Below, piece by piece: positions 1-7,732 of a DNA stretch of 64,000 nucleotides. This DNA is from JAEUMD01 sp036768475 (lineage in GTDB: Bacteria > Pseudomonadota > Alphaproteobacteria > Rhizobiales > Hyphomicrobiaceae). The notes below the pieces were generated by a model that worked only from the letters and a program-made list of their open reading frames with translations, had not been told where the DNA came from and did not search any database. The position numbers and the translations under genes were made by a program. How positions within the stretch are numbered: position 1 is the first letter of the stretch; each line of letters opens with the position of its first letter. The stretch spans positions 1 to 64,000 of the forward strand of contig DAIPMW010000011.1 in assembly GCA_036768475.1 (NCBI GenBank), in the 5' to 3' direction.

Positions 1-73
1 CCGTGATCAGCGACGCTCCCGCCGCTGCAAGCGCCCGCTATTCAGAGGTTCCCTAGTTGTTTGAGCGACTGAT

Positions 74-126
74 TTGAGCATGTTTTTCACGCTGAACCGC
101 TGCACACTTCAGCTAAACATGCTTTA
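74..126 (-). repeat. Intergenic palindromic repeat family A, copy 1
   Basis: This copy reads on the minus strand and sits just downstream of the dihydroorotase stop codon. It has the family layout: outer arms built from GAGCATG and CATGCT, and inner arms GCTGAA and TTCAGC, so the RNA or single strand would fold into a nested hairpin. The core TGCAGCGGTTCAGCGTGAAA is shared with the other copies listed in this window. Its place directly after a gene end would allow a role in mRNA 3' ends, but that is inference. Confidence 0.8.
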
Positions 127-138
127 GGCGCGCAACCA

Positions 139-1470
139 TCAGACACCGGCCTCCAGGAACCGCACCGGCTCACCGGTTGCGGCCCCCACGATCTCGCCCT
201 GCCACATGACCCTCACGCCCCGCACGAACGTGCCCACCGGCCAGCCCGTCACCTGCTTGCCATCGTACGGCGTCCAGCCGCACCGGCTTTCGATCCAGCC
301 GTTGCGAATCGTTTCACGTCGCTTGAGATCGACGACCGTCAGGTCGGCATCGTAGCCGACAGCAATGCGCCCTTTGTCGGCAATGCCGAACAGGCGTTGC
401 GGACCATGGCTCGTCAGGTCGACGAAACGCTGCAGCGACAGCCGGCCTGCATTGACGTGATCGAGCATCACCGGCACCAATGTCTGCACGCCCGTCATAC
501 CGGAATGGGAGCCCGGGTAGGGATGATCCTTCTCCTCGCGCGTATGCGGTGCATGATCGGATCCGAGCACATCGACGATGCCGGACCGCAAGCCCGCCCA
601 TAACGCTTCACGGTGCCGTGCGTCTCGGACCGGCGGGTTCATCTGGCAATAGGTGCCGAGTTGTTCGTAGCATTCGGGTGCAGCCAGCGTCAGGTGATGG
701 GGCGTCACCTCCACGGAAACCCAGCGCTTGTGTTCGGCGAGGAACGCCATTTCCGCCGCACTCGATATGTGCAGCACGTGTACGCGTCGGCGATGCTTCT
801 CCGCCAGAGCGGCGAGCTGCGTCGTCGCCATCAGCGCCGCGGTTTCGTCGCGCCACACCGGATGCGAGGACGGATCGCCGGGCACGCGCTCGCCCATGCG
901 CGAGATGAGTCGCGCTTCATCCTCCGCGTGGAAAGCGGCGCGCCGCGAGATGCGCGCGATGATCCGGTCGAGGCTGGCGCCATCGTCGACGAGAAGATCG
1001 CCCGTTGACGATCCCATGAACACCTTGATGCCGGCCGATCCTTCCAGACGCTCCAGCGCCGGGATGTCGGCGACATTCTCGCGCGTGCCGCCCACATAGA
1101 ACGCAAAATCGCAGAACATGCGATGGCGCGCCCGGGCAACCTTGTCCGCCAGCAGCTCTGCCGTCGTCGTCAGCGGTTTCGTGTTGGGCATTTCGAAAAC
1201 AGCAGTCACGCCGCCAATCACCGCAGCACGGCTACCTGTCTCCAGATCCTCTTTGTGCTCCAGCCCCGGCTCGCGGAAATGCACCTGGGTGTCGATCACG
1301 CCTGGCAGGATCGTCAGGCCCTTCGCATCGATTACCTCCGCTCCACGGCTGGAATCGACGTCGCCAAGCGCAACGATCCGCCCGCCGCGAATCGCCACGT
1401 CAGCCTGCCCCATTCCATCGTGATTGCAGACCGTGCCGCCCTTCACGACCAGATCAAAGTTCTCAGCCAT
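139..1470 (-). CDS. pyrC: Dihydroorotase (class I amidohydrolase)
   Basis: The 443-residue product should catalyse the reversible cyclisation of N-carbamoyl-aspartate to dihydroorotate in cytosolic pyrimidine synthesis. The metal-binding motif VHFREPG lies near residues 63-69. The candidate carboxylated lysine is in GIKVFMGSSTG, with further metal ligands in HAEDEARL and HVLHIS and the late motif GSDHAPHT. Length and motif order fit the class I dihydroorotase/hydantoinase superfamily. The start is the ATG giving MAENFDLVV because a GGGGAG ribosome-binding site precedes it; an open extension of 21 codons upstream lacks family similarity. The gene is divergent from ygfZ. An allantoinase or dihydropyrimidinase role is possible for such sequences, but the motif set favours dihydroorotase. 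Confidence 0.88.
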   Translation of the reverse strand: MAENFDLVVKGGTVCNHDGMGQADVAIRGGRIVALGDVDSSRGAEVIDAKGLTILPGVIDTQVHFREPGLEHKEDLETGSRAAVIGGVTAVFEMPNTKPLTTTAELLADKVARARHRMFCDFAFYVGGTRENVADIPALERLEGSAGIKVFMGSSTGDLLVDDGASLDRIIARISRRAAFHAEDEARLISRMGERVPGDPSSHPVWRDETAALMATTQLAALAEKHRRRVHVLHISSAAEMAFLAEHKRWVSVEVTPHHLTLAAPECYEQLGTYCQMNPPVRDARHREALWAGLRSGIVDVLGSDHAPHTREEKDHPYPGSHSGMTGVQTLVPVMLDHVNAGRLSLQRFVDLTSHGPQRLFGIADKGRIAVGYDADLTVVDLKRRETIRNGWIESRCGWTPYDGKQVTGWPVGTFVRGVRVMWQGEIVGAATGEPVRFLEAGV

Positions 1471-1606
1471 CGAATACTCCCCGGTGGATTCGGACTGCCT
1501 GCCGTCCCCAGCCTTGCGCGCCACTGGCCGCATACCTAGAGTCTATTGCCTGGGAAACCAAGGCCCCAGCTTGCTACAAGCCCGAGAATTCCGGAGCGCA
1601 CCGAAT

Positions 1607-2506
1607 ATGCCTACGTGCCGAATGGCCCTGTTGACCAACCGCGGCGTACTAGCCATCGCCGGCGAAGATGCGACGAAGCTCCTCCAGGGTGTCGTCACCA
1701 ACGATATGGCGCGTCTCGAGGCGGAGGCGGCGCTGCATACCGGGCTATTGTCGCCCCAAGGCAAGATCCTGTTCGACTTCTTCGTCGTGAAAGCCGCCGA
1801 CGGCGTGCTGATCGAGACATTGAAATCGTCGGTCGCCCCACTCAAGCAGCGGCTCGATATGTACCGGCTGCGCGCCAATGCCACGATCACGGACGTCACC
1901 GAGAACTACACGATTGCCGTATGCTGGGGCGGCCCGCATGCAGCGGTCCACGAAACGTCTCCGACACTCGGCTTCCTCGATCCGCGCCATCCGGGTCTCG
2001 GCACTCGGCACCTCGCCTCCCTCGCAAGCGAATGGCGCTGCGACACCGAAGGCGCCGAAGCCGCTTCGCAGGACGACTATCATGCCCACCGCATTGCCAT
2101 CGGCGTGCCGGACGCGGGCCGTGACTTCGCCCTCAGCGACACGTTTCCCCACGAAGCCCTGTACGATCAGACCCGCTCGGTATCTTTCTCCAAGGGATGC
2201 TATGTGGGCCAGGAGGTCGTGAGCCGCATGCAGCACCGCGGCACTGCCCGCAAGCGTATTGTCCCTGTCGAGTCGACCAGGCCATTACCCAAGACCGGCA
2301 CCGAGATCCGTGCCAACGATGTCGCAATCGGCACCCTGGGGTCCGTTGCCGGCAATCGCGCCCTTGCCATGATCCGGCTCGACCGCGCTGCGGAGTTCCG
2401 CGCCAAGGATATCGCCCTCATGGCAGACGATACACCGGTCGATATCAAGCTGCCCGACTGGGTGACTTTCCCGCTCGTTCCACCCGACACGGCCGCCTCG
2501 TCATGA
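1607..2506 (+). CDS. ygfZ: YgfZ/GcvT-like folate-binding protein
   Basis: The 299-residue product belongs to the YgfZ/Iba57 family, folate-binding relatives of the glycine-cleavage T protein that help maintain iron-sulfur enzymes. The signature KGCYVGQE followed by VVSRMQHRG sits near two thirds of the length, and the N-terminal GcvT-like block (TKLLQGVVTNDM) is clear. The start chosen is the ATG of MPTCRMALL, with GGAG about 10 bases upstream; the ATG five codons later is also possible. Its stop codon overlaps the start of the next gene in an ATGA arrangement, so the two are probably translationally coupled. It is divergent from the dihydroorotase gene. Confidence 0.88.
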   Translation: MPTCRMALLTNRGVLAIAGEDATKLLQGVVTNDMARLEAEAALHTGLLSPQGKILFDFFVVKAADGVLIETLKSSVAPLKQRLDMYRLRANATITDVTENYTIAVCWGGPHAAVHETSPTLGFLDPRHPGLGTRHLASLASEWRCDTEGAEAASQDDYHAHRIAIGVPDAGRDFALSDTFPHEALYDQTRSVSFSKGCYVGQEVVSRMQHRGTARKRIVPVESTRPLPKTGTEIRANDVAIGTLGSVAGNRALAMIRLDRAAEFRAKDIALMADDTPVDIKLPDWVTFPLVPPDTAASS

Positions 2507-3123
2507 CCGAGCGCTCAAGCCTGTCGCCCAGGCGCTGCCCCTGGCCTGGCATCGCTGATCCCGAATACGCGCGCTATCACGACGAGGAATGGGGTGTGCC
2601 GCTCGCCGACGACCGCGCCCTTTTCGAAAAGCTGGTGCTGGAAGGCTTCCAGGCCGGGCTTTCATGGCTGACCATCCTCAGAAAGCGCGAAAACTTTCGC
2701 CGCGCGTTTCACGGCTTCCAGGCCGATCGCATTGCGCGTTACACGCCCAAGGATATTGCCCGCCTCATGGATGACCCCGGCATCGTACGCAACCGCCTCA
2801 AGATCGAGGCAACGATAGCCAATGCCCGCGCGTTTCTTGATCTCCAGGAGCGCGATGGCCTCGCCGCCTTCATGTGGCGCATTGCCCAAGACGAAAGGCC
2901 GTCGCGAGCACCCGCACCACGCACATTCTCCGACGTACCGGGCGAAACAGCAGCCTCGCGCCGCTTGTCGAAGGCGCTGAAAACGGAAGGCTTCCGTTTT
3001 GTTGGCCCGACAACGGTTTACGCCCTGATGCAGTCGGCGGGCATGGTCAACGATCACCTGGCCACTTGCCACCGCCGGGCGGCGTGCGCAGCACTGCAAA
3101 AGTGTTTTGCACCGCCTGTCTGA
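2503..3123 (+). CDS. tag: DNA-3-methyladenine glycosylase I
   Basis: The 206-residue product matches Tag, the base-excision glycosylase that removes 3-methyladenine from alkylated DNA. The N-terminal block CPWPGIADPEYARYHDEEWG supplies the first zinc cysteine and histidine. The C-terminal NDHLATC supplies the second histidine-cysteine pair of the Tag zinc snap. The catalytic glutamate lies in KLVLEGFQAGLSW. The start ATG overlaps the ygfZ stop by four bases, giving a two-gene operon. Length is normal for the family. Nothing seen suggests Ada-type control. Confidence 0.93.
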   Translation: MTERSSLSPRRCPWPGIADPEYARYHDEEWGVPLADDRALFEKLVLEGFQAGLSWLTILRKRENFRRAFHGFQADRIARYTPKDIARLMDDPGIVRNRLKIEATIANARAFLDLQERDGLAAFMWRIAQDERPSRAPAPRTFSDVPGETAASRRLSKALKTEGFRFVGPTTVYALMQSAGMVNDHLATCHRRAACAALQKCFAPPV

Positions 3124-3191
3124 TCGGCGTAGACCCTGCTCATACAGACCAAGAACACGAGCAGGTCACGCAAGGGTTTGAAGCTAATAGA

Positions 3192-3857
3192 ATGACGATG
3201 AACGCAATGCCCGGACTGAAGGCATCCTCCAGCAACCAGGCTGGTGCTGCGAACGCGGCAGCCGAGCGCGCACCTCGCGCCTGGCAGCGCATGTTGTCCG
3301 GCCGGCGTCTCGACCTGCTCGATCCCGATCCCGCCGACATCGCGATTGAGGACATCGCGCACGGATTGGCTCGCGTGGCACGCTGGAACGGCCAGACGCT
3401 GGGGGCCCACGCCTTTTCCGTTGCCCAGCACGTTCTGATTGTCGAGGAGATTGCCGCCGACCGGAATCCGGCTTGGTCACCTGCCTGGCGCCTTGCAGCG
3501 CTGCTCCATGATGCGCCCGAGTATGTCGTTGGCGATCTCATCAGCCCCTTCAAGACCGCCATCGGTTTCGACTACAAATCGTTCGAGAACCGGCTGCTCG
3601 AAACCATCCATCGCCGCTTTGCCCTGCCGCCCCGACTGCCGGACGCAATCACCGTCGAGATCAAGATGGCTGACCGGATTGCGGCCTACTATGAAGCCAC
3701 CGTGCTTGCGGGTTTCGCTATCGATGAAGCGCTCATCTACTTCGGATCTCCCGAAGGTATCTCCCATGAGCTCGGCTACCGACTAGGCCTGCTGCAGCCG
3801 GAACCCGCTGCCAGGGCACAGCAGGCATTCCTTGAGCGTTATTACGCTCTCTCCTGA
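3192..3857 (+). CDS. HD-domain phosphohydrolase (YfbR-like)
   Basis: The 221-residue product carries an HD metal-dependent phosphohydrolase domain. An early histidine occurs in HAFSVAQH, the HD pair in LLHDAPEYVVGDLISPFK, and the distal aspartate in MADRIAAYYEA. This spacing resembles YfbR-like 5'-deoxynucleotidases, so a role in nucleotide clean-up is a reasonable inference; the substrate cannot be read from sequence. The chosen ATG gives MTMNAMPGL; the reading frame is open much further upstream but overlaps tag and is not conserved-looking. It lies 68 bases after tag on the same strand and may share its transcript. Confidence 0.75.
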   Translation: MTMNAMPGLKASSSNQAGAANAAAERAPRAWQRMLSGRRLDLLDPDPADIAIEDIAHGLARVARWNGQTLGAHAFSVAQHVLIVEEIAADRNPAWSPAWRLAALLHDAPEYVVGDLISPFKTAIGFDYKSFENRLLETIHRRFALPPRLPDAITVEIKMADRIAAYYEATVLAGFAIDEALIYFGSPEGISHELGYRLGLLQPEPAARAQQAFLERYYALS

Positions 3858-3992
3858 AGAGGGAGTTTCGACACCACATCGGGCGATGGTGCGGTCGCCC
3901 GCTCAGCCGCCCCCCGCCAAATTCCGACTGGGCTATGGTCGGCATTGCCCAGCGCCACGAATGCCGCCATAAGCCTGCCGTTCCGCAGGCTA

Positions 3993-4118
3993 GAGACTGA
4001 TCGGCCTCGATGGAAGCGCGTCAGCTTCCATCGAGGCCGTGAATCAGTCTCTCAAACAAAAAGATAGAGCAGGCCGAAACGACCAGACGTGATTCAATCA
4101 AAGCCTGACCTGCTCTAA
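3993..4118 (+). repeat. Intergenic palindromic repeat family B, copy 1
   Basis: The element contains two hairpins. The first pairs GACTGATCGGCCTCGATGG with a near-complementary arm ending in ATCAGTC. The second pairs AGAGCAGGCC with CCTGCTCT. A separate small stem, AGCCTGC/GCAGGCT, lies immediately upstream at 3972-3991 and may act with it as a transcript end for the HD-domain gene. The same two-hairpin arrangement recurs at 12710-12828 and 28837-28963. Confidence 0.78.
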
Positions 4119-4138
4119 GGAACCTCACTCCGCGCAAA

Positions 4139-4678
4139 ATGACGATACCGCCCAACACGATTGCCGTCTGCTCGATGCAGCGGATCGATGAAACGATCGC
4201 TGCAACAGGAGCGACTCGCCTGATCAGTATCGTCAACGCGCACCTGATGCCGCCGACTCCCAGCACCATAGCCCCCGCAAATCACCTCAAGCTGCCGATG
4301 ACCGATGCACGCCCGCCCCGCGGCGGCGGGCAGCATCCCTCGCGCCCGATGATCGAGCAGCTGGTTGAGTTCATTCGCGACTGGCCGCAGGACGCCCCAT
4401 TGCTGATCCATTGTTTCTCTGGCCTGAACCGTTCCCCAGCTGCCGCCTACATCGCCTTGGCAGCGCTCAACCCGGACGTGCCCGAGACCCTGATCGCCTA
4501 TCGCCTGCGCGCCGCCTCCGAGACTGCAGCGCCCAATATCACGATGGTCGGCGTCGCAGATCTCGTACTTGTCCGCAGCGGTCATCTCCTGTCAGCGATC
4601 GAGCTTATCGGCCCCGGACAACCCGCAGCGGAAGGCCGTCCGTTCACCCTATCGGCCTCTTTCGCCAACCGCCCCTAA
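4139..4678 (+). CDS. Tyrosine/dual-specificity phosphatase-like protein
   Basis: The 179-residue product contains HCFSGLNRS around residues 91-99, which fits the Cys-x5-Arg active-site loop of protein tyrosine phosphatases. C92 would be the nucleophile and R98 the phosphate-binding arginine. A possible general-acid aspartate lies in the loop before it. The protein has no signal peptide or membrane segment. Similar short alphaproteobacterial proteins are annotated as phosphatase-like, and the natural substrate is unknown. The ribosome-binding site is weak, so the exact start is uncertain. The gene stands alone between a family B and a family A repeat. Confidence 0.68.
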   Translation: MTIPPNTIAVCSMQRIDETIAATGATRLISIVNAHLMPPTPSTIAPANHLKLPMTDARPPRGGGQHPSRPMIEQLVEFIRDWPQDAPLLIHCFSGLNRSPAAAYIALAALNPDVPETLIAYRLRAASETAAPNITMVGVADLVLVRSGHLLSAIELIGPGQPAAEGRPFTLSASFANRP

Positions 4679-4680
4679 AT

Positions 4681-4778
4681 CATGTTGAGCTGAAATGTGC
4701 AGCGGTTCAGCGTGAAAAACATGCTCGAAACAAGGTGCTGGATCGCGTCCATGTTTCCGCCAAACATGAACTCGATTT
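4681..4778 (+). repeat. Intergenic palindromic repeat family A, copy 2
   Basis: This is a long copy. It begins CATGTTGAGCTGAA, continues through the shared AGCGGTTCAGCGTGAAAAAC core and ATGCTCGAAACAAGGTGCTG, and ends in a second hairpin of CATGTTT and AAACATG arms. It lies directly after the phosphatase-like gene. The two-hairpin form also occurs in copy 4. Confidence 0.85.
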
Positions 4779-4949
4779 TGCTTCGATTGGTAACCGTACC
4801 AGGATCATCTGACGGCGGCTGTTTCTGCCAACCGTTTTCACCGACGGACTTTATATTTTTTGGAGCAAATGTGTTGTTCCGAAAAACGCCACGATCGAGC
4901 TTTACTCGAAATTGCAGGGGAGGCGTGATTCGAAGCTTGGGGGATATGA

Positions 4950-5987
4950 TTGAAACACGCTTTGGAAGTTACGAAGGCTCCCGCCGTGCGACGTGAGCCA
5001 CTGATCCGGAAAGATGCGCCATCCGTTGAGATTGGTCTCAACGCGGCGATCGTATCCGTGCACAACGATGAGCCGGTGGTCTTGGTTGTCCGCGAGACCC
5101 CCGATAGCACATGTGCGTCCGATAGCCTGCCGTCCGGCCCCTTTTCTCCGCGCGATCACCGTACGCTCGAGATCGGCCTGCGCGCGTGGGTTCGTGAGCA
5201 GACGGGACTCGATTTCGGCTACGTCGAGCAACTCTACACATTCGGTGACAGGGGGCGTCACGCGGTCGCTGAGGATCTCGATCCTCACGTCGTTTCGGTC
5301 GGTTATCTGGCCTTGACGCACATTGAAGATAGCGACGAGTTGCAGCGTGGAACTTGGCGCGGCTGGTATCAGTACTTCCCGTGGGAGGATTGGCGCCGCG
5401 GTCGCCCGGATATTCTTGACTCTGCTGTTTTACCACGGCTGAAAGCCTGGGTGGATCTGCCGCCGATGCGCTCCTCGCCCAGCCGTCCGGTTGAGCGTGC
5501 CGACCGCCTGCGCATGTGTTTCGGTACGGATGGCGGCACTTGGGACGAGGAGAAGGTCCTTGACCGGTATGAGTTGCTGTTCGAAGCCGGCCTCGTCGAT
5601 GAGGCGCGCCGCGACAGGCCGGAACTCACTGTGGCGAACAGTGACGGTCCGCAGCTCGGAACGCCGATGATCTATGATCACCGGCGCATCCTTGCGACGG
5701 CCATTAGCCGCGTGCGTGCGAAGATCAAATATCGCCCTGTCATCTTCGAATTGATGCCAGCGGAATTCACGCTTTACGAATTGCAGAAAACCGTCGAGGC
5801 GATTCTCGGCCCCCATCTGCATAAGCAGAATTTCCGGCGTCTCGTGGAGAGTGCGGGGCTGGTCGAGCCGACCGGGCAAGTCAAGACGCGCACCGGCGGC
5901 CGTCCCGCAAAGCTGTTCCGCTTCCGCCGCGAAGTGGTGCTGGAACGTCCCGCGCCAGGGGTTCGCGTCAAGCCGGGCAGAAGCTGA
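4950..5987 (+). CDS. nadQ: NadQ-type NUDIX/winged-helix regulator of NAD synthesis
   Basis: The 345-residue product has an N-terminal NUDIX-like domain (about residues 25-165) and a C-terminal winged-helix domain (about 220-330, with TLYELQKTVEAILG and FRRLVESAGLVEPTG). This architecture is that of NrtR/NadQ repressors, which sense NAD-related metabolites and control NAD genes. The catalytic NUDIX box looks degenerate, which fits a sensor rather than an enzyme. nadA-nadB-nadC follows on the same strand, and two matching palindromes lie just upstream of nadA, so control of that operon is strongly suggested. The start is a TTG preceded by a run of G residues. An NAD-sensing role is inferred from family and context. 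Confidence 0.8.
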   Translation: MKHALEVTKAPAVRREPLIRKDAPSVEIGLNAAIVSVHNDEPVVLVVRETPDSTCASDSLPSGPFSPRDHRTLEIGLRAWVREQTGLDFGYVEQLYTFGDRGRHAVAEDLDPHVVSVGYLALTHIEDSDELQRGTWRGWYQYFPWEDWRRGRPDILDSAVLPRLKAWVDLPPMRSSPSRPVERADRLRMCFGTDGGTWDEEKVLDRYELLFEAGLVDEARRDRPELTVANSDGPQLGTPMIYDHRRILATAISRVRAKIKYRPVIFELMPAEFTLYELQKTVEAILGPHLHKQNFRRLVESAGLVEPTGQVKTRTGGRPAKLFRFRREVVLERPAPGVRVKPGRS

Positions 5988-5994
5988 GCGCTTC

Positions 5995-6048
5995 GAGCAT
6001 GACGCGCTGAAGCGTACAGCGGTTCAGCGCGAAGAGCATGCTCAACGC
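5995..6048 (+). repeat. Intergenic palindromic repeat family A, copy 3 (diverged)
   Basis: The copy keeps TACAGCGGTTCAGCGCGAAG and the outer GAGCATG arms but has several substitutions compared with copies 2 and 4. It starts eight bases after the nadQ stop codon, again at the 3' end of a gene. Confidence 0.65.
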
Positions 6049-6099
6049 AAAAAAAAAAACCGGATCGGTACCTGTTCAACAGAACAGCACCGATCCGGT
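6049..6099 (-). terminator. Strong intrinsic terminator reading on the minus strand
   Basis: On the minus strand a long hairpin is followed directly by a run of eleven T residues. The arms are ACCGGATCGGT and ACCGATCCGGT with an inner CTGTTC/GAACAG stem. This is a textbook intrinsic terminator, but it faces leftward, where no annotated minus-strand gene ends. It could protect nadQ from antisense transcription or end an unannotated small RNA that begins in the nadA leader region. Confidence 0.7.
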
Positions 6100-6441
6100 C
6101 TCGCATCATCGGCTTCGGGCAGATGCCTGCCTGTGGCGAGGTCTGGGCAGATCTCGCCAACGGCCCTTGGTATGAGGCCAAGCCCCATTTGCAATCATGA
6201 AGCCACCCCCATCCCCCTCCGCGCGAGCCATGTTGGCTCACGCGCGGGACCATTGAATCTCGGTCCTGTTGGAAACCTGACCGGACGGGATGGCGTTCAA
6301 CTGATTACGCAGATCGCGCCGGTGGAACAGACCTCGCCCAACCACTGCAGTGCGGCCGGCAAGTGAACGTCAGGGAATTGTCAATTCTGATAGCTGGGAC
6401 TGGAATTTCGTCAGCAGGTCCCTTATCTTAATAGTCAATCA
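6100..6441. other. nadQ-nadA intergenic region
   Basis: No convincing gene is seen in this stretch. A hairpin with arms GAGCCA and TGGCTC, extended by CGCG blocks, lies at 6220-6246. A minus-strand reading frame from about 6253 into nadQ has no protein-like features. The region may hold the nadA promoter at its right end and possibly the body of a minus-strand small RNA ending at the terminator on its left. Confidence 0.4.
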
Positions 6442-6458
6442 ATGCTCGAATAGAGCAT
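6442..6458. promoter_or_regulatory. Palindromic operator candidate 1 upstream of nadA (probable NadQ site)
   Basis: The sequence ATGCTCGAATAGAGCAT is a perfect inverted repeat of ATGCTC and GAGCAT arms separated by five bases. It lies about 115 bases before the nadA start and its centre is 61 bases from a second site of the same design. Position next to a NadQ-type regulator and the nad operon supports a NadQ operator; binding itself is inference. Confidence 0.65.
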
Positions 6459-6502
6459 ATCAAGAGACGTCCGGCGGTGCCGGCAATTCTTAGGCGTATG
6501 AA

Positions 6503-6519
6503 ATACTCTATTTGAGCAT
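6503..6519. promoter_or_regulatory. Palindromic operator candidate 2 upstream of nadA (probable NadQ site)
   Basis: The sequence ATACTCTATTTGAGCAT repeats the ATGCTC-N5-GAGCAT design with one arm mismatch. The 61-base spacing to site 1 is close to six helical turns, which would allow two regulators to bind the same DNA face. It lies 54 bases upstream of the nadA start codon, a suitable place for repression. Confidence 0.62.
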
Positions 6520-6572
6520 TTTAATTCGCTCGTACAGGACGCGTGCAGGACGACGCGTGGAAAGGGACCGGC

Positions 6573-7646
6573 ATGACGATCACTCCGAGCAGCTCGCCCG
6601 CCACCGCAACGGCGAAGCGGCCGCCCAGCGATTTCACCGGAACGCAACATGCGCTGCCGGCATGGACACCTGAGCTGGCCGCCGAGATGGAGCCGTTCTA
6701 CGACCGTGTGAAGCACGTCGTCACGCCGATGGAGTGGCCGCACTACGCGCCGCTCATCAAGGCGATCAACGAGCTGAAGAAAGAACGCAACGCAGTCATC
6801 CTCGCGCACAACTACATGACGCCGGAGATCTTCCACTGCGTTGGCGATTTCCGCGGCGATAGCCTGCAGCTGGCCAAGGAAGCGGCGCGCACGTCTGCCG
6901 ATGTCATCGTGCAGGCCGGTGTGCACTTCATGGCCGAGACCTCCAAATTGCTTTCGCCGGACAAGACGGTGCTCATTCCCGATTTGAAGGCAGGCTGCTC
7001 GCTTGCCGAATCGATCACCGCCGAGGACGTGCGCATGCTGCGGGAGGCCTATCCCGGTGTGCCGATCGTCACCTACGTCAACACGTCGGCTGCGGTGAAG
7101 GCCGAGTGCGACATCACCTGCACCTCTTCGAACGCCGTCAAAGTCGTCGAAAGTCTGGGCGCACCGCGCGTGCTGATGATTCCCGACGAGTATCTGGCCA
7201 AGTACGTGCAGACGAAGACCAAGGTCGACATCATCGCCTGGAAGGGCCACTGCGAGGTCCACGAGCGCTTCACCGCTGAGGAGCTCGAGGCCTTCCGTGC
7301 AGCCGATCCGGGAACGAAGATCATTGCGCATCCTGAGTGCCCGCCAGATGTCATCAGGTCTTCGGACTTCGCGGGATCGACTTCGGCGATGATCGACTGG
7401 GTCAAGACCAACCATCCCAAGAAAGTAGTGCTCGTCACGGAGTGCTCGATGTCGTCCAACGTTGCGGCGGAGGTGCCCGATGTCGAGTTCATCCGGCCGT
7501 GCAACCTGTGTCCGCACATGAAGCGCATCAGCCTCGAGAAGATCTACGAGAGCCTGCGCGATATGAAGCACGAGGTGACGGTCGACCCAGACGTCGCGGC
7601 CCGCGCCCGTCGCGCGGTCGAGCGGATGGTGAACCTGACCAATTGA
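6573..7646 (+). CDS. nadA: Quinolinate synthase A
   Basis: The 357-residue product condenses iminoaspartate with dihydroxyacetone phosphate to quinolinate, the second step of de novo NAD synthesis. The three cysteines expected to hold the catalytic [4Fe-4S] cluster are visible in DLKAGCSLAES, HPECPPDV and CNLCPHMK. ILAHNYMTPEI and GDSLQLAKEA are also typical. The ATG of MTITPSSS is chosen because AAAGGGA lies six bases upstream; a GTG ten codons earlier is weaker. It heads the nadABC operon and sits behind two operator candidates. Confidence 0.95.
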   Translation: MTITPSSSPATATAKRPPSDFTGTQHALPAWTPELAAEMEPFYDRVKHVVTPMEWPHYAPLIKAINELKKERNAVILAHNYMTPEIFHCVGDFRGDSLQLAKEAARTSADVIVQAGVHFMAETSKLLSPDKTVLIPDLKAGCSLAESITAEDVRMLREAYPGVPIVTYVNTSAAVKAECDITCTSSNAVKVVESLGAPRVLMIPDEYLAKYVQTKTKVDIIAWKGHCEVHERFTAEELEAFRAADPGTKIIAHPECPPDVIRSSDFAGSTSAMIDWVKTNHPKKVVLVTECSMSSNVAAEVPDVEFIRPCNLCPHMKRISLEKIYESLRDMKHEVTVDPDVAARARRAVERMVNLTN

Positions 7647-7732
7647 CGACGCTGCCTGAGCGCGCATGCGAGCGCGCAAGGGCGGCAATCCCCTGCTCCA
7701 GCGCCTGACAAGGCAGAGCATGCGAGGACCCG

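Noticed and set aside
3..56. Possible 3' end of a gene entering from the left, ending at a TAG
   Set aside because: Only 17 codons are visible and more than one frame is open; there is nothing to recognise.
5774..6253. 159-codon minus-strand frame across the nadQ end
   Set aside because: It overlaps nadQ in antisense, crosses the terminator A-run and has no protein-like features.
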